A stretch of DNA of 64,000 nt, taken from Cryptomeria japonica. Its lineage: Eukaryota; Streptophyta; Pinopsida; Cupressales; Cupressaceae. The DNA lies in the NCBI RefSeq assembly GCF_030272615.1, contig NC_081412.1:541900335-541964334 (forward strand). Reading direction: 5' to 3'. A model generated the notes under the pieces. It was not told the origin of the DNA. It ran no database searches and was given only the letters and a program-made list of their open reading frames with translations. Below are positions 27,041 to 38,508 of the stretch, piece by piece. Each line of letters starts with the position of its first letter. Position 1 is the first letter of the stretch. Made by a program: the position numbers and the translations under genes.

Positions 27041-29153
27041 TCAAGGTTGTCCTGTACCACTACCACCTGACTCTGTCCGTCTCTGTGGCTGTGGGCGAGA
27101 AGATCCTTTAGATGCCTATCTCCCATGATCACCACTCCTCTGAGGAGGTCCCATAACTCCACCACTACTAGTATCCATCAACATGGTGGTATGATAGCTA
27201 CCTGCTATCTGGCTCTCTGCGAATACATCCTCATATAGTCGTCGCCAACGGGATGTCTCCTTCCTGGCCCAAACTAGTGCTCTAACAGTAACAGCTGAGA
27301 GAGTGCCTAATCCAACCTGCTGGATATGCTCAATAAGGCGTTGAGTATCATGTTGTCTCCTAACAGTTGTGTATCTCTCTTATCATGAGTGTTTGTATAT
27401 GTGCTCTAAGCTGATCAATCTGTGCTCTAAGACTATCAATGGTCTCGTCCTCTAGCACATCCTGCTCTGGCACATGAACCCCAATACCCTCATCTCCACC
27501 TCCCTGTCCACCTATTGGAATCTTAATCTGAGTAGCTCTCAGAACCCGTCATCTAATAAGTGGAACATGATCCTCTGGATCCTCATCCTCTCCACCATGA
27601 GCTGCAATAACCCTAGGGTCTAGCTGAATCTGACCAAAATCAAATGCCTCTCCTGCAACCCCCACCGATTCTAGTCATCCTACCTCCTCCTATTAATGGA
27701 AACCCTCTCGGTGATCTCATCCCTACTTGCCAATATCCCTCCCAATCCGTCCACCCATAGGACGCGATCTCCCAATCCTGCCAACTACTCCAAACGGTCC
27801 TCCACGGACTCTCAATTGACGTCCTCTCCATCTAGGTCTCCTACCACCACCACCTCCATCCCCACCCTCATCTCCACCTCCCCCAGCCTCCTGAGAAGCT
27901 CTAAGATCTCATCTCCATCTTCGTCTCCTAATACCTGGATCATATGAATTGTCATCTTCATCTCCTAAGCTGGGAGGAGGATCTGTTGGATCAGTAATAC
28001 GAGGAAATGGATGTGCTAGTATGTATTGAGCATAATCTGCAGTAACACCAGGATCAAGAATCTGTAATCTCATATCATAAGCCACTCTCAGAGTAGCAAG
28101 AAACTTTGTGCGAGAAATCTCAAATGACAAAGAGGGTCCCCAATCTCGCCTATCTCTATACCGCCGAGCATATATCGTGACACCAGTAGGAATAGGCTAA
28201 ATGATACCGAACTGTCTAAGAATGTGACTCATCAACTGTCTCTCAACAATGTAAGGAGTCTGACCAATAAGATATCTACTCTGCATAATAAATGGTAATG
28301 TTCGTGCATCATCCATCCATGGCTCACAATCAACATATGGTCTCCAAGTAACACTATCCAATGAATCAAGAACCCAACACCAATACTCCATCTTACCCAG
28401 CTTATGTTGAGTAAGGATACCTGCATATAGATAAACATATGGTTGTCTCTCTCCATGAACTCTATGATGGATAGACCGAGTAATAGCAATGTGCTCCCAG
28501 CACCAGATCTGCAAAAGTGTGCATCATGTCGATAGACTAGCACTCTCATCATAAACCACCTGATGAAGATCATGATATAAATGAGCAAGCATATAAACAC
28601 CCCACGCATATCAAATCCAATGTTGCATCATGCTCTGAATAATCTCACCCCAACCAATAGAAAAACCTTGAGATCTCCTATCTGCACAAATAAATCCCCC
28701 AATCAAACCTGCAAAAATCACAGGGAGAGTCTCATAATACATAATCATATCCTCCCATCGGATCTCTCCTCTCCTAATGCTCTCATCACCAAATACGGCT
28801 CTGCACGCCTCTATCCCTACATGATCCTGAAAATAATACTGAACTAGCTCACCAGTCACTAGGATATGAAGAATCCTATACACATCCTCAAGTGTCACAC
28901 TAATCTTACCCGTGGGCAGGTGGAAAGTGTTATGCTCGCTCTGCCATCTCTCGGCTAACACTGTCAACAAACCCCTATTATGGGCAATGTTAGGCATGTA
29001 TAAAAAATGGCGTAATCCACATGCATCTATATGTCTAACCTCTTCCTGTGTAAGCTCTGGCACTAAGTGCCGCATCACCGAGAATTTCTCCCGACACTAG
29101 AGAACATCAAGTTTCTCCTGTTTACCAAGAGCATTCGATCAATCATCACTCAT
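27041..29153 (-). pseudogene. Antisense plant mobile domain (PMD) gene inside the Tat-type element
   Basis: The plant mobile domain occurs in host genes (the MAIN/MAIL1 group) and in transposons; its biochemical role is not settled. The likely start is the ATG at 29153 (MSDD). The domain carries LRHFLYMPNIAHNRGLL, RWQSEHNTFHLPTGK, VTLEDVYRILHI, the tryptophan block MMQHW, LLQIWCWEHI and RQFGII. After it come an Arg/Gly-rich tail (GGGGDEGGDGGGGGRR, about 27840-27885), an acidic stretch, a short coiled coil (IDQLRAHIQTL) and PQPQRRTESGGSGTGQP* at 27041. One frame runs from 29153 to about 27640, broken by about eight stops, many TAG or TGA; one frame change follows. The gene lies antisense between pol and the 3' LTR, where Tat elements are known to carry extra antisense frames. 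Confidence 0.85.
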
Positions 29154-29261
29154 CACTCATCTATCTATCAAATAAAAGAGATTGCTAATCTATCATATCA
29201 ATCTTTTCAAAATGAAGCAAATTAGGCTATCAAATCATTTTAAACCAATCAACAATGGTTT

Positions 29262-29455
29262 TATATCAATCACTGAGTTGAGTCAAACTCTGCTATGCTC
29301 TTACATCAGAAACTAAATCAGTTTCTTAGAGCTATCCATCCAAACAAATCAAATCGATCTAACAATCACTGAGTTCAATCAAAACTCTGTTATGCTCTTA
29401 CATCAGAAACTAAATCGGTTTCTTAGAGCTAATCTATCAAAACAAATCAAATTGA
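29262..29455. repeat. About 95-bp direct tandem duplication
   Basis: CAATCACTGAGTT...CTCTTACATCAGAAACTAAATC-GTTTCTTAGAGCTA... occurs twice in a row. It lies just upstream of the antisense plant mobile domain gene, so it falls in that gene's probable promoter or leader. Confidence 0.85.
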
Positions 29456-29576
29456 TTAATCAAACAACATCAATCAATAAATCAAGTACCTATTCATCAT
29501 AATTGTGCCTCAAACACACTTAAATCTAATCAACAAAGTAATTTTTTGGCTATGAAATCTATCAAAAATATTCATC

Positions 29577-29880
29577 TTGAGCATATGCGCTAATGTTTTT
29601 AACAAAAACGCTATCCTATTGAATGCGTGCACTAGCCAAAGCATATGCGCTAATCTTTTTAACAAAAGCGTTATTCTATTGAACATATGCATGAAACAAA
29701 GCAAATGCACTAACTTTAGCTGCAAAAGTGCAAAAACACGATGCAAAGGCGCTAACCTAAGCAAAAGCGCTAACATTCCTAACACACGCGCTACCAAACT
29801 GAACACATGCACTAACATGAGAAAATGTGTTAAACCTAAATGCATATGTGTTAAACCTAAATGCAAAAGCGCTAATCAAA
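29577..29880 (-). repeat. Inverted counterpart of the leader array
   Basis: On the plus strand, GCAAAAGCGCTAAC-like units recur (29581, 29641, 29701, 29747, 29761, 29808, 29841, 29862). Their reverse complement, GTTAGCGCTTTTGC, matches the GTTAGCGCATTTGTC units at 15555-15860. The array lies about 430 bases upstream of the start of the antisense gene and is oriented with it. Confidence 0.8.
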
Positions 29881-30377
29881 TACCGAAAATCACAAAAAAA
29901 TAAAAAAATCCAAAAACGCACCAAAAACATAAAAAATTGTACGACAAGTTGAAAACAAAGCTCGAGATAAGATACATACTGGAAGTCCATACTCAAGAGG
30001 TCGCTGATATCGTTGAATGTGCTCAAATCACTAGTTCTCCAAAGGAATCACCATTTTGCCACCTCACCAAGACAATTTTCTTCACAAGCTGACAAGGATG
30101 AAAATGAAATTAAAATTAACCTTGGTTAATTTTATATTTACTATTTGAAAGGGTAATTAATGCTTTTCAATGGGGCAATTTAATTTATTTTTTTTTACAA
30201 ATGAATTTAATTGACGGAACTTTTCAATTATCATGAGATCAATCGTTCAAACCAAATTTTTCAACAATTTCACAATCAATCTCTTGAGGGGGCACACAAT
30301 TAGGATTTTTATCTCCATCAGGCACACTATCAAGACTTGATTTAATCTTTGAAACAATGTTGTCTTGACATCATTTC

Positions 30378-30391
30378 AAAGAGGGGCAAAA
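30378..30391 (+). promoter_or_regulatory. Polypurine tract of Tat-type element
   Basis: AAAGAGGGGCAAAA directly precedes the 3' LTR and would prime plus-strand synthesis. Confidence 0.85.
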
Positions 30392-31558
30392 TGTATACAC
30401 ATAAAAATGGCTATGAGCGATTAAATAAATATTTTATATTTATTTAATAATTATTCTTCTGTTAAATAGTTAATTTGAAAAGATTAATTTATTTAATTCA
30501 TTTCGTGTCTTTCTATTAATTAATTTAATTGAAATATTTTATTAATTAATTAATCTATCATATTCCTCTAATTAATTAAATATCTAATATTTAATTATTC
30601 TTCTGATCAATTAATTAAATATCCAATATTTAACTATCTCCTTCAATCAATTAAATATCTAATATTTAATGGCTATTCTTCTATCCTACAGTCTCAAATA
30701 TTAAATAATTAAATTATTTAATCCCTCTTATCCAACTCACCTTCCATCTCCACTTCATCTTCCCCTTTGCCAACTCATCCATCATGTGGCTAAGGAAAAT
30801 AATATTTCTTAAATATTAATTCATCATTTATCTCCAACCTCCAAACTTAAATGAAATATTGTGTACGTACACATATTTCATAACCTCCTCCTAGATTCTC
30901 TCCAACATCCCTACATCTTAGGAAGGACTTGAGTCCACTTGTCATCTCATGCCTAAATTTTCTCCAACCATCCCTAGATTTCCTCAGTCCGCAACCCAGT
31001 CAAGGTGAGATGAGTGACACTTGTCTTATCCTTCCCCCTTTCTCTCGACCTTCACCTTTGCTCACAACCATCCAAATTTGCAAATCTGATCATGACCGTT
31101 GATCTGAGCCACATCATCTTATCCTCTCAAGGTCTATAAAATCAAGAGTTTTAGTTGAGAGAGAGTTAGACTTCAAGTGAATTTGCAAGCTAATTATTTG
31201 TGAAACTTATGCATCCATGAGTTTTCAATCTTGGAGCAAATAGAAATTATCATTTTAGCATAATTATTTAGCATTGAATATCATAGCATTTGTGAACTAT
31301 CAGTTATTAGTCCATTCTTCATATGCCATCTTGGAAGCTATCAGTGCTTGTCTGAGAGCACACCATCTGCAACCAGGAACAGTGGAGTTAGGACACAATG
31401 AGACTTAAACTATGAAGGTAAAAATAGCATTTTTATTTCATATATATTTCATGTAGTTTCATTGGTTGAGTTTGGATTTCCAGTAGCATTTCCATTGGTA
31501 TTTTGTGAAACTAACTTGTTGCAGGTAGCATTATGAGGATGAAATTCAAGTCGACACA
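30392..31558 (+). repeat. 3' LTR of Tat-type element
   Basis: 1167 bp, starting TGTATACACATAAAAATGG and ending GACACA. It pairs with 14303-15469. Confidence 0.95.
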
Positions 31559-32158
31559 CATTCTATTAATAGACACTTGCCATGAATACTAGATTCTAAT
31601 CATGTTGGGCCAAGGCCCAATGCCTACTTTACTGCAGTATTGATTGAAGTGTATAGTTAGACTGGAGCCATCTGAACCTCAATGTCCAATTTATAGGAAA
31701 ACAATCAATTTATCCATGCCAGTGGGGTGGGTGGTCCGAACAATAACCCAATGGGAAAGTTGGTGGGAGGAAAACGCACTTAATAAATTGGGATCATAAA
31801 TAGTTAATAAATGATATTTCCGTGTAAACAATAACAAAGAAGAGTACCAATAGAAATGTATTGAATAAATTTTGATAAACAACAACCATTAATTCATTAT
31901 TATTTTTATCGTTAAATAGCTAGATAGGCCAGCACCTCTATTACTTTCAAAAAAGGAGGGAGGTACATATTGAGGGTTCCTATAGACCGTTTACCACCCA
32001 TATATTCAAAAACCATAGATCATTTTCAAATTTTCAAAAAAGCCCACTACCTCCCAATCCTACCATATCAGTGTATTCTGCTATTACATATTACTGCAGG
32101 TAAAACAGAAAGTAAAACAACAAATATCGACACAAATAAATAAAACTTTGTCACACCC
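31559..32158. other. Non-coding flank, no gene
   Basis: Starts with the right target-site copy CATTC (31559-31563). No gene or repeat is recognised in the remainder. Confidence 0.5.
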
Positions 32159-32908
32159 TTATCTCGAATACTCCTTCGAGTCTGCCTCATTCTTTCGCAT
32201 TTCTAGCACAACCGTGGCATATGCTACCACATGGCACTCCATATTGCATCCCACATGAGCAGGTCCTTCCGTGATCTCTGCAATATCTTTGTCTTCATTC
32301 GAGTACCACAACTCCCCTATTCCCAACTCCCAATCATTCCCATCTAGCTCCACCCCCTGCTCGTCGACCCCAATGTCTTGTCACTCTACCAACCCTTCCG
32401 AGATGACATAGTCTTTTAGATTGAAGGGGTGGGATGACGCAAGACCTCCAAATATGTAGAGAAGGAACGTCAGAATTTGACTGCACTCTGCAAAGGTTTC
32501 TCTAAATTGTTCTAGTTCCAGAGTCTGCATGAGCCCATATTTTTTCACGTTCATGCGCTCAGTCTGATAATAGAAACCAGGAAAGGGGATTTGTTTCTCT
32601 TCGTCAATATTATCCAACACTTCCTCCATTCTTCCGAAGGAGTGTCGAAACACCATCTAACACATTTTATTCATGTGCAGCTTGAATATTCCCAAATGAA
32701 TCTCTATAGCCAAAAACATTGTCAGGATATCAGAATTTACTCGATAGTGATACCTAGCGCACATAAATTTCATCCCCAACACTCTCTTCACTGCATGCAA
32801 GACCAAGGGATGACCAAACTCCATGACCTGCCCAAGACTCTTGTCTGAAATTTCTCCCAAAAAGGCCATTTGTCGTTTCGTAGCTTCTAGGAGAGTTGGA
32901 ATATCCAT
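32159..32908 (-). pseudogene. Unrecognised intronless gene with two in-frame stops
   Basis: I do not recognise this protein. A single frame of 250 codons runs from the ATG at 32908 (MDIPTLLEATKRQMAFLGE) to 32159, broken only by a TAG at 32657-32659 and a TGA near 32381. There are no frameshifts. The sequence is soluble-looking with amphipathic helices. It has HPLVLHAVKRVLGMKFMCARY early, then FPGFYYQTERMNVKKYGLM, LEQFRETFAECSQIL and an acidic segment (EDKDIAEITEG) before the C-terminus. A TATA box lies about 65 bases upstream. The intact frame and promoter suggest a recently disabled gene or a captured cDNA-like copy. If another individual lacks the two stops, it could be a live gene there. 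Confidence 0.55.
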
Positions 32909-32969
32909 ATGCTCAACTCAAAGAGAAAGTCTACAATCTTCTTCAAACTTATGCTCAAAAAGGACGCAT

Positions 32970-32981
32970 AAGGGTATTTAT
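32970..32981 (-). promoter_or_regulatory. TATA box of the minus-strand gene
   Basis: On the minus strand the sequence reads GCTATAAATACC, close to the plant consensus CTATAAATA. It lies about 65 bases upstream of the ATG at 32908, the expected spacing for a short 5' untranslated region. Confidence 0.6.
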
Positions 32982-33761
32982 AGCAAAACCCGATGGATGA
33001 CTATGGACTATATTAGCCTTAATTAGGCTTGGACTCTAAGTCTCTTCCACATTTTCCAACAAGTATGAAGTCATGACATATGAAGGCTAGTACAATTTCC
33101 AATTCATTAATTAGGATATGTGTCATCTCCATCTCACCTCTGCAGTCGGTTCATATCCTTCAATATCACATGAATCATTATAGCTACGGGATGGAAATGC
33201 TCGTTGCTCTATTTGTTCTTTTGCTTATGGAGGTGTGTGATGTAGAAAGGTCATGAGGATAACCATTTAATTCCTACTCAAAGGCTCAATGCTACAATGT
33301 CATGTGCATAATAAAAGAATCAATGGCTTTATCCCTCACCATAATATTGTGGGAGAATTATTAGGAACTCCCATTCTTTCATCACTCTAGTTGTTAAAGT
33401 ATAATGACACCCCTGTAACTCTTTCGAATTCTACCCATTCTAAATAGGAAAATTTGTAAAATTTTGTAGCTATAGCTTCACATCAGGATAGATCTAGCTA
33501 GACAATACATTGGCATCAACCTTATTAACCTAAGACCATTTATGATGTACTTAGGACTTTGTATATCTCCTACAAAAAGCCCTTTTGCATCCAAACATCT
33601 TCATATTACTAGCACAATCACACACTTATCTAAGAGAAACATTTCTTGAATGCAAATGTATAGCCCCCTTGACGTATTTATCCTTTCCTCCCATGTCCCT
33701 GAGGCAATGATTTTTGATTTCCAAGTTGCAAACAATGGTGGCAATGGAAATTCTACACTGA
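32982..33761. other. Non-coding, no gene
   Basis: No coding region or repeat is recognised between the minus-strand gene's promoter and the Copia insertion. Confidence 0.5.
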
Positions 33762-33766
33762 GCATA
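33762..33766. repeat. Target-site duplication of the outer Copia element
   Basis: GCATA here and GCATA at 45222-45226 flank the element exactly. Confidence 0.92.
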
Positions 33767-34285
33767 TGTTGGTATTTTGGTATGGTTTTGTCATTGATGT
33801 CAAAACCTGCTAAATACACCTACTTTGGAGATCTAGCAACATTCACCGACAATCAGTAAATTATTCAAACAATCACTGGTATATGGTTAACCGATAGGAT
33901 ATAATGTTCACTGGTACCTGCAATGACATGGAAGACACTTGGTAATGTTGAAGACATCATGTGGACACTTTTCCTTGAAGTAATATCATTGGTATATTCT
34001 TATTTGCATATTTGCTTTTACTAGCAAATAGGTCCAGGTTATCTAGGGTTACACCGACAGGTTTATCTTTTCCAAATCAGCATGGCACACTATGGAGATG
34101 ATTTACTATTGTTATAAAAGCATTAAGCCGACATGTTCAATCGGTTATTGCATCGGATATTGTATTATTTGTAAAATGTTTTATTGTAATATCTTGTAGA
34201 GCTGACCTACTAAAATTGGTCTTAGGGTATGGTATAAATGTAAGATCTTATTTGTAAGATCAAATGGGGAATGCGAAAAAAGATT

Positions 34286-34290
34286 TAAGG
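34286..34290. repeat. Target-site duplication of the nested element
   Basis: TAAGG at 34286-34290 is repeated at 39060-39064. The uninterrupted 3' LTR carries a single copy at the matching place. Confidence 0.93.
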
Positions 34291-34841
34291 TGTTAGAGTC
34301 ACTGATGGACTCAATCTCCCAGGATCACCTGCAAAACCAAGATCAACCTTCCACACAAGAGCAACAGAGAGTATGAATGCTGGAATATGGTGCAATAATT
34401 GAATAATGATATTATCACACTCAAAATGATACAATAATGATCAGCACTCCCTTGTACTGACAGAGCTGATATGAACTCATCTGAGTTAGCTCTAAAATTC
34501 ACTCATAAGGGAGAGGGGAGTGCTGATTATTTAGCAAAATGTGGGCACACAATTCCAAGAGGAATAATAACTCCCAAATAACTAAATTAGGTGGAAGTTG
34601 TGCCTACTTGGAAAATGTCAAACATGTGGCAAACCAACTCAGGTAGGGACAAACAAATGGTTATGGGGAGGTGGCAAATGAGTCCAAAAGAGGGTGTGAC
34701 ATTCAACCACCCAAATGTGGGTGTGAATGACACATGTAAATGTAGGACTATGTCGCGTGTCCTCACATAAACCATCCTAATATAACCTAAGTATGCTTAA
34801 TAATGTGTAGGAAAAATAAATATAAAAAACCTACACTAACA
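34291..34841 (-). repeat. 3' LTR (minus-strand sense) of nested element
   Basis: 551 bp, nearly identical to 38509-39059. Differences include GAGAGGGGAG/GAGATGTGAG and ATGTCGCG/ATGCCTCG. Confidence 0.95.
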
Positions 34842-34852
34842 CCCCCCCTTAA
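34842..34852 (-). promoter_or_regulatory. Polypurine tract of nested element
   Basis: Reads AAGGGGGGG on the minus strand, directly before the LTR. Confidence 0.75.
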
Positions 34853-35165
34853 GCATAGCTTAGGTGGGTGAAAAGATGCAACAATGCAAAGATGCTAATA
34901 TGGGTCCCAACTACAAGGCCATGTTAGGTACCCATGTACAAAACAATCTCTCATAAATGGAGTAAAGAAGAAAACCCAGTGGGACAAAAATCCTCCCCAA
35001 GAGAGAAAAGAAAACAAATTTCCCAACACAAGAAAGAATCCCATGCAAGGAAGAAATCCCCTCTGAAATAGAAAGGATAAGAAAGACAATGTAGCCTTCC
35101 TTGAAGTAGTAAATTGTACCAAAGGTTGATGCCCAAAACTGGATGTAGAAGATGGACCATGATCG

Positions 35166-36250
35166 TCAAACAACATTCCTCCCCTTAGGAAGAAACAAAA
35201 CCAAAGGTGCATGAAGACTGTCTTCCCGTTCCTGAAAGGAAGATGAAGGAAGAAAGTGTAAAGTGTATGAATTCTCTAAATACTGCTCATGTGTCTCCAT
35301 GTTGATGCCGAAGGTTGTCACATCCAATTCAAGTGTTCTAGGCCACACTAATGAAGATGACAATCCAGAACCTAGTAGAGATGTATGTAGAATAAAATCC
35401 AGAGACAAAGGTGTCTTCTCTAAAGACAAAGGTGCCTCCTCCAAATGTTGCTCAATAGTGGCCACAATCATGTCAAACTATGAAGAATGATCGTGTGGGT
35501 AATGAACAAGAGAGAAAGAAGGTTCTCCCTCAACATCTGAAGAAGACGAAGTGACTTCATCAAAGAGAAGATGTATGCACTCAATAGTGTCCTCCAAGTC
35601 TGCAAGATAGGACTCACAAAACAAACCTTTAATGTTTGTCAAGTAATCATCCCAAGTAGTTGTGTTTGGAAGACAATGAATGTCCTATTGCACTGAATTA
35701 ATGGAACCCATGGATGTGGTAGTACTAGTATCATTGGAAACAACAGTCGATGTAGGAGATGAAGTATCAGCACATGTCTCTTGAACCTCAATTGACAGAA
35801 TACCAAGATTCACTCGATCATATTGAATCTCCTCAAAAGTGTCCACACTAGATGCCTGAGTGTGTACATCAGCTGAAGGAACAACAGAGGAAAAATGTGA
35901 GAAGGTGTATACTCGAGATTGATGATCTACCTCCCCAACTGCAACAATATCTCTGCTATGCAAATCCCGAATAATTACAGAATCTGGAGTGAACTCGACA
36001 CTTTTCCCTTCCCCACCATGTGTGATCTGATAGATAGAAAGGATATTTGTTGACAATGAGGGCACACAAAGGACATCATTGAATGATCCTTTGTCTATGT
36101 CAAAAGATCCTTTCCCACAAACACGCATATATGTGTTGTTAGCCATTAGAATGTTTGGTGATGAACAGGTTTCAAATGAAGAGAACATATCCTGTGATGA
36201 AGCCATATGATGTGAAGCTCCAGAATCAAGGATCCATCTCCTTGACTTAG
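35166..36250 (-). pseudogene. Protease segment and unknown tail of nested element
   Basis: Aspartic protease-like region. WILDSGASHHMASSQDMF (about 36190-36240) has an intact D-S-G active-site triplet, followed by GSFNDVLCVPSLSTNILS. Beyond about 36000 the same frame continues through an Asp/Ser/Thr-rich stretch. It reads on past TAG near 35685 and another stop near 35485 into a Leu/Ser-rich tail (EEAPLSLEKTPLSL) of unknown origin. No integrase or RT motif occurs. The tail may be filler retained after a large internal deletion or an acquired segment. Confidence 0.7.
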
Positions 36251-37182
36251 AATCTCTGATTGCAACAAGTGCTTTCCCTTTTTGTTTCTCTGGAATTAGA
36301 TGAAGATGAAGAATCCTTTGACATACTTGAAGGTAAATTGATTTTATTCTTTGCCATAATATTCTTCAACTCATCAATTTGTTTTAAATAACATTGATGT
36401 TCATCATCCCCAGATTTCTTGCAATATGCACAAGTGGGCTTCTCCTTTTTAGAAGATTCATTTTTCGAGGAAGAGGACTCAAATTCTTTTTGTGGCTTGT
36501 TCTTTTTCTTCTTTTGTTTCTGATTAGGATTCCTTGATTCTTTCTGTACCTTAGGTTCACTAGCAATCAAAGCTTGTGACTTGGAAGTTTTGATGATTCC
36601 CATTTGAATTAGCTTCGCTTCTTCTTGGATTAGAAGATCTGAAAATACATCAAAAGTGGGTTGTACATATGCAGTTCCCATAGAAACCCTGTTGGTATGA
36701 AAGCCAGAAACAAACATAGAATACTCTGGACCAAGCTTGGATAACACATTGAGAATCAATTGTAAATCCTCCTTAGTAATCTTGCAATCTGTTAACTGTG
36801 TTCTTAGTTGCCTTATCTTGGAGATATAGTCTTGGATGTTGTTGAAACTTTTTGGATCAAGATTCATCAGATCATTATCAATCTGATAACCCCTAATCTT
36901 GTCAGTTTTACCATACAAATTTTCAAGTGTATCCCAAGCCTCCTTTGGTGTCTTGCATGATTCAAGATGAAATTGTAAATCAAAAGAGACTAGTGAACAA
37001 ATATAACCAAGAGCTCTCTCACAATTGATCTCCCATGCTTGAAGAGCATTAGCATCAGTAGGTGCAGGAATAGATTCTTTGACATAGCCAGTGCAACCTT
37101 TTTCCCTTAGATAATTCCATACTGATTTTTTCCATGTTTCATAATTATATGGAGTTAGGAGTTCAATTTGAGTTTTCCCCAT
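36247..37182 (-). pseudogene. gag: Gag of nested Copia derivative
   Basis: Copia-type Gag. The chosen start is MGKTQIELLTPYNYETW (37182), because this is where Copia gag homology begins; upstream codons to 37218 look like leader. The order is YETWKKSVWNYLREKGC, the helical gag core with EAWDTLENLYGK, DPKSFNNIQDYISKIRQL and LGPEYSMFVSGF. A Lys/Ser-rich linker follows, then a CCHC-like knuckle, CAYCKKSGDDEHQC (about 36415-36455). One frame change near 36283, probably a one-base loss in an A run, separates it from the protease. Otherwise it is long and nearly intact at about 310 residues. Confidence 0.85.
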
Positions 37183-38492
37183 TATACTAACACAAAACAC
37201 GAGAAACCAAATCACCACAAGATCATCCCCCCAAATTCACTAAATCAATGATCCCCCCCAGAAAAATATGATTATGGCACTTTATAAATTAGTGCGTTTA
37301 CAATTCTGGAGTGTTTTCCAGAGTTTTACAATGTCCAAATGTGGACCCAAATACTGAAGATACAATAAAATTTCAGAATTACAACCTCAAAATAGCACCA
37401 ATGGATAGTGCTCAGAAAAATATTAACTTTCAAAAAAAAATCACCTCGATCTGAGGTCATATGTGAAATTTATAGCCATTTGAAGTTGGAAAAATGAGGA
37501 TTGTCCTTCAGATCTGATGAAAAACTTGATTTTCTAGAAAATATGGATCACATAAGCAAAATCTGATTCCACCACTGCGAAGCCCGCGAAATTCTGTCCC
37601 AAATCAAAAAAAATTGCTTTGCAAAACTCCACCGTATGCTCAAGATATGGCACTTCGAAGTTGAGGTGCAAAAACCAAAACTCCAATGGAGAGGGGTGAT
37701 CAAAATTGAAAAAAACAACCTCCGCCAAATTTAGCAAAATCTCTCTAAATTTAGAATCCCGCCAAATTTGGAGAAACCACCAATTAATTTGAAGACTCGC
37801 CAAATTAAGAAAACTCCAACCAATTTTAGTTGTAGCCAAATTTAAAGAAAAATGCCAAATAATGCTAAATGTTGTGGAGGTCCCGAGAAGGGCACACAGG
37901 CCGAGGTACGAACAGTATGAACATTGGTAATCGCAGAACCAGATTTCAAAGCCAAAATGCCAAATGCATTGATAATGGCTTTTTATTTTGTTTTAATTTA
38001 AAATCTTTTAATAATATTAAAACTTTAATAAAGTGGGAAGACCCAAAAACCACCCCACGTAGTATTTGAAAACATTAAATTGCAGTCCCAAATTAATGGG
38101 TGCAGCAGTAAATGGGAGAAATGTACGGATTGCACGGGGTATTTTGTGCAGGTACGCCTGCGCAGGGGTAAACCTCTTTTATTCTTTTTTTAATTTTTTA
38201 AATTTTTTCAATTCTCAAAAGAACATCTTTTTTTTTCAGAAGTTTATAAAAAACTATAAACTTTTATAAAAAAAATTGTAATTTATTTGGAAATAAATCC
38301 GTACCGTATTAAATGCAAGGGAGACAATTTTTGCCTTGAATCTAATTTTCAGCAAAATATGGAGTATTTTATATCAAAATTCGTCTGTTCAGCCTTCTGG
38401 ACTTGATCATGATGCCATTTTTGACTGAAAATGCACCCAGCAAAAACTCACTACTTAATGTCTCCCAAATTCGAGAAGGGGCTTGCAGATCT

Positions 38493-38508
38493 GGAAGCTC
38501 TAATACCA
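38493..38508 (-). promoter_or_regulatory. Primer-binding site of nested element
   Basis: Minus-strand TGGTATTAGAGCTTCC directly after the LTR, a one-base variant of the Met-tRNA type TGGTATCAGAGC. Confidence 0.85.

Larger units (their letters stand above)
14303..31558 (+). mobile_element. Ty3/gypsy LTR retrotransposon, Tat type, with antisense plant mobile domain gene
   Basis: A 17.3-kb element bounded by two 1167-bp LTRs that both start TGTATACACATAAAAATGG and end GACACA. A primer-binding site matching the 3' end of plant tRNA-Lys follows the left LTR and a polypurine tract precedes the right LTR. The domain order is gag, protease, RT, RNase H, second RNase H, integrase, which is the Ty3/gypsy order. 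The second RNase H and the long 3' region with an antisense gene fit the Tat lineage. The LTRs are clearly diverged and all protein regions carry stops or frameshifts, so the element is old and inactive. Confidence 0.92.

Noticed and set aside
14303-31558. A herbivore- or virus-derived endogenous pararetrovirus instead of a retrotransposon
   Set aside because: LTRs, primer site, polypurine tract and integrase are all present, which fits Ty3/gypsy; no movement or coat protein motif is seen.
35166-36206. Host gene on the minus strand (Ser/Thr-rich protein)
   Set aside because: It lies inside the nested element between its LTRs and begins with a Copia protease motif.
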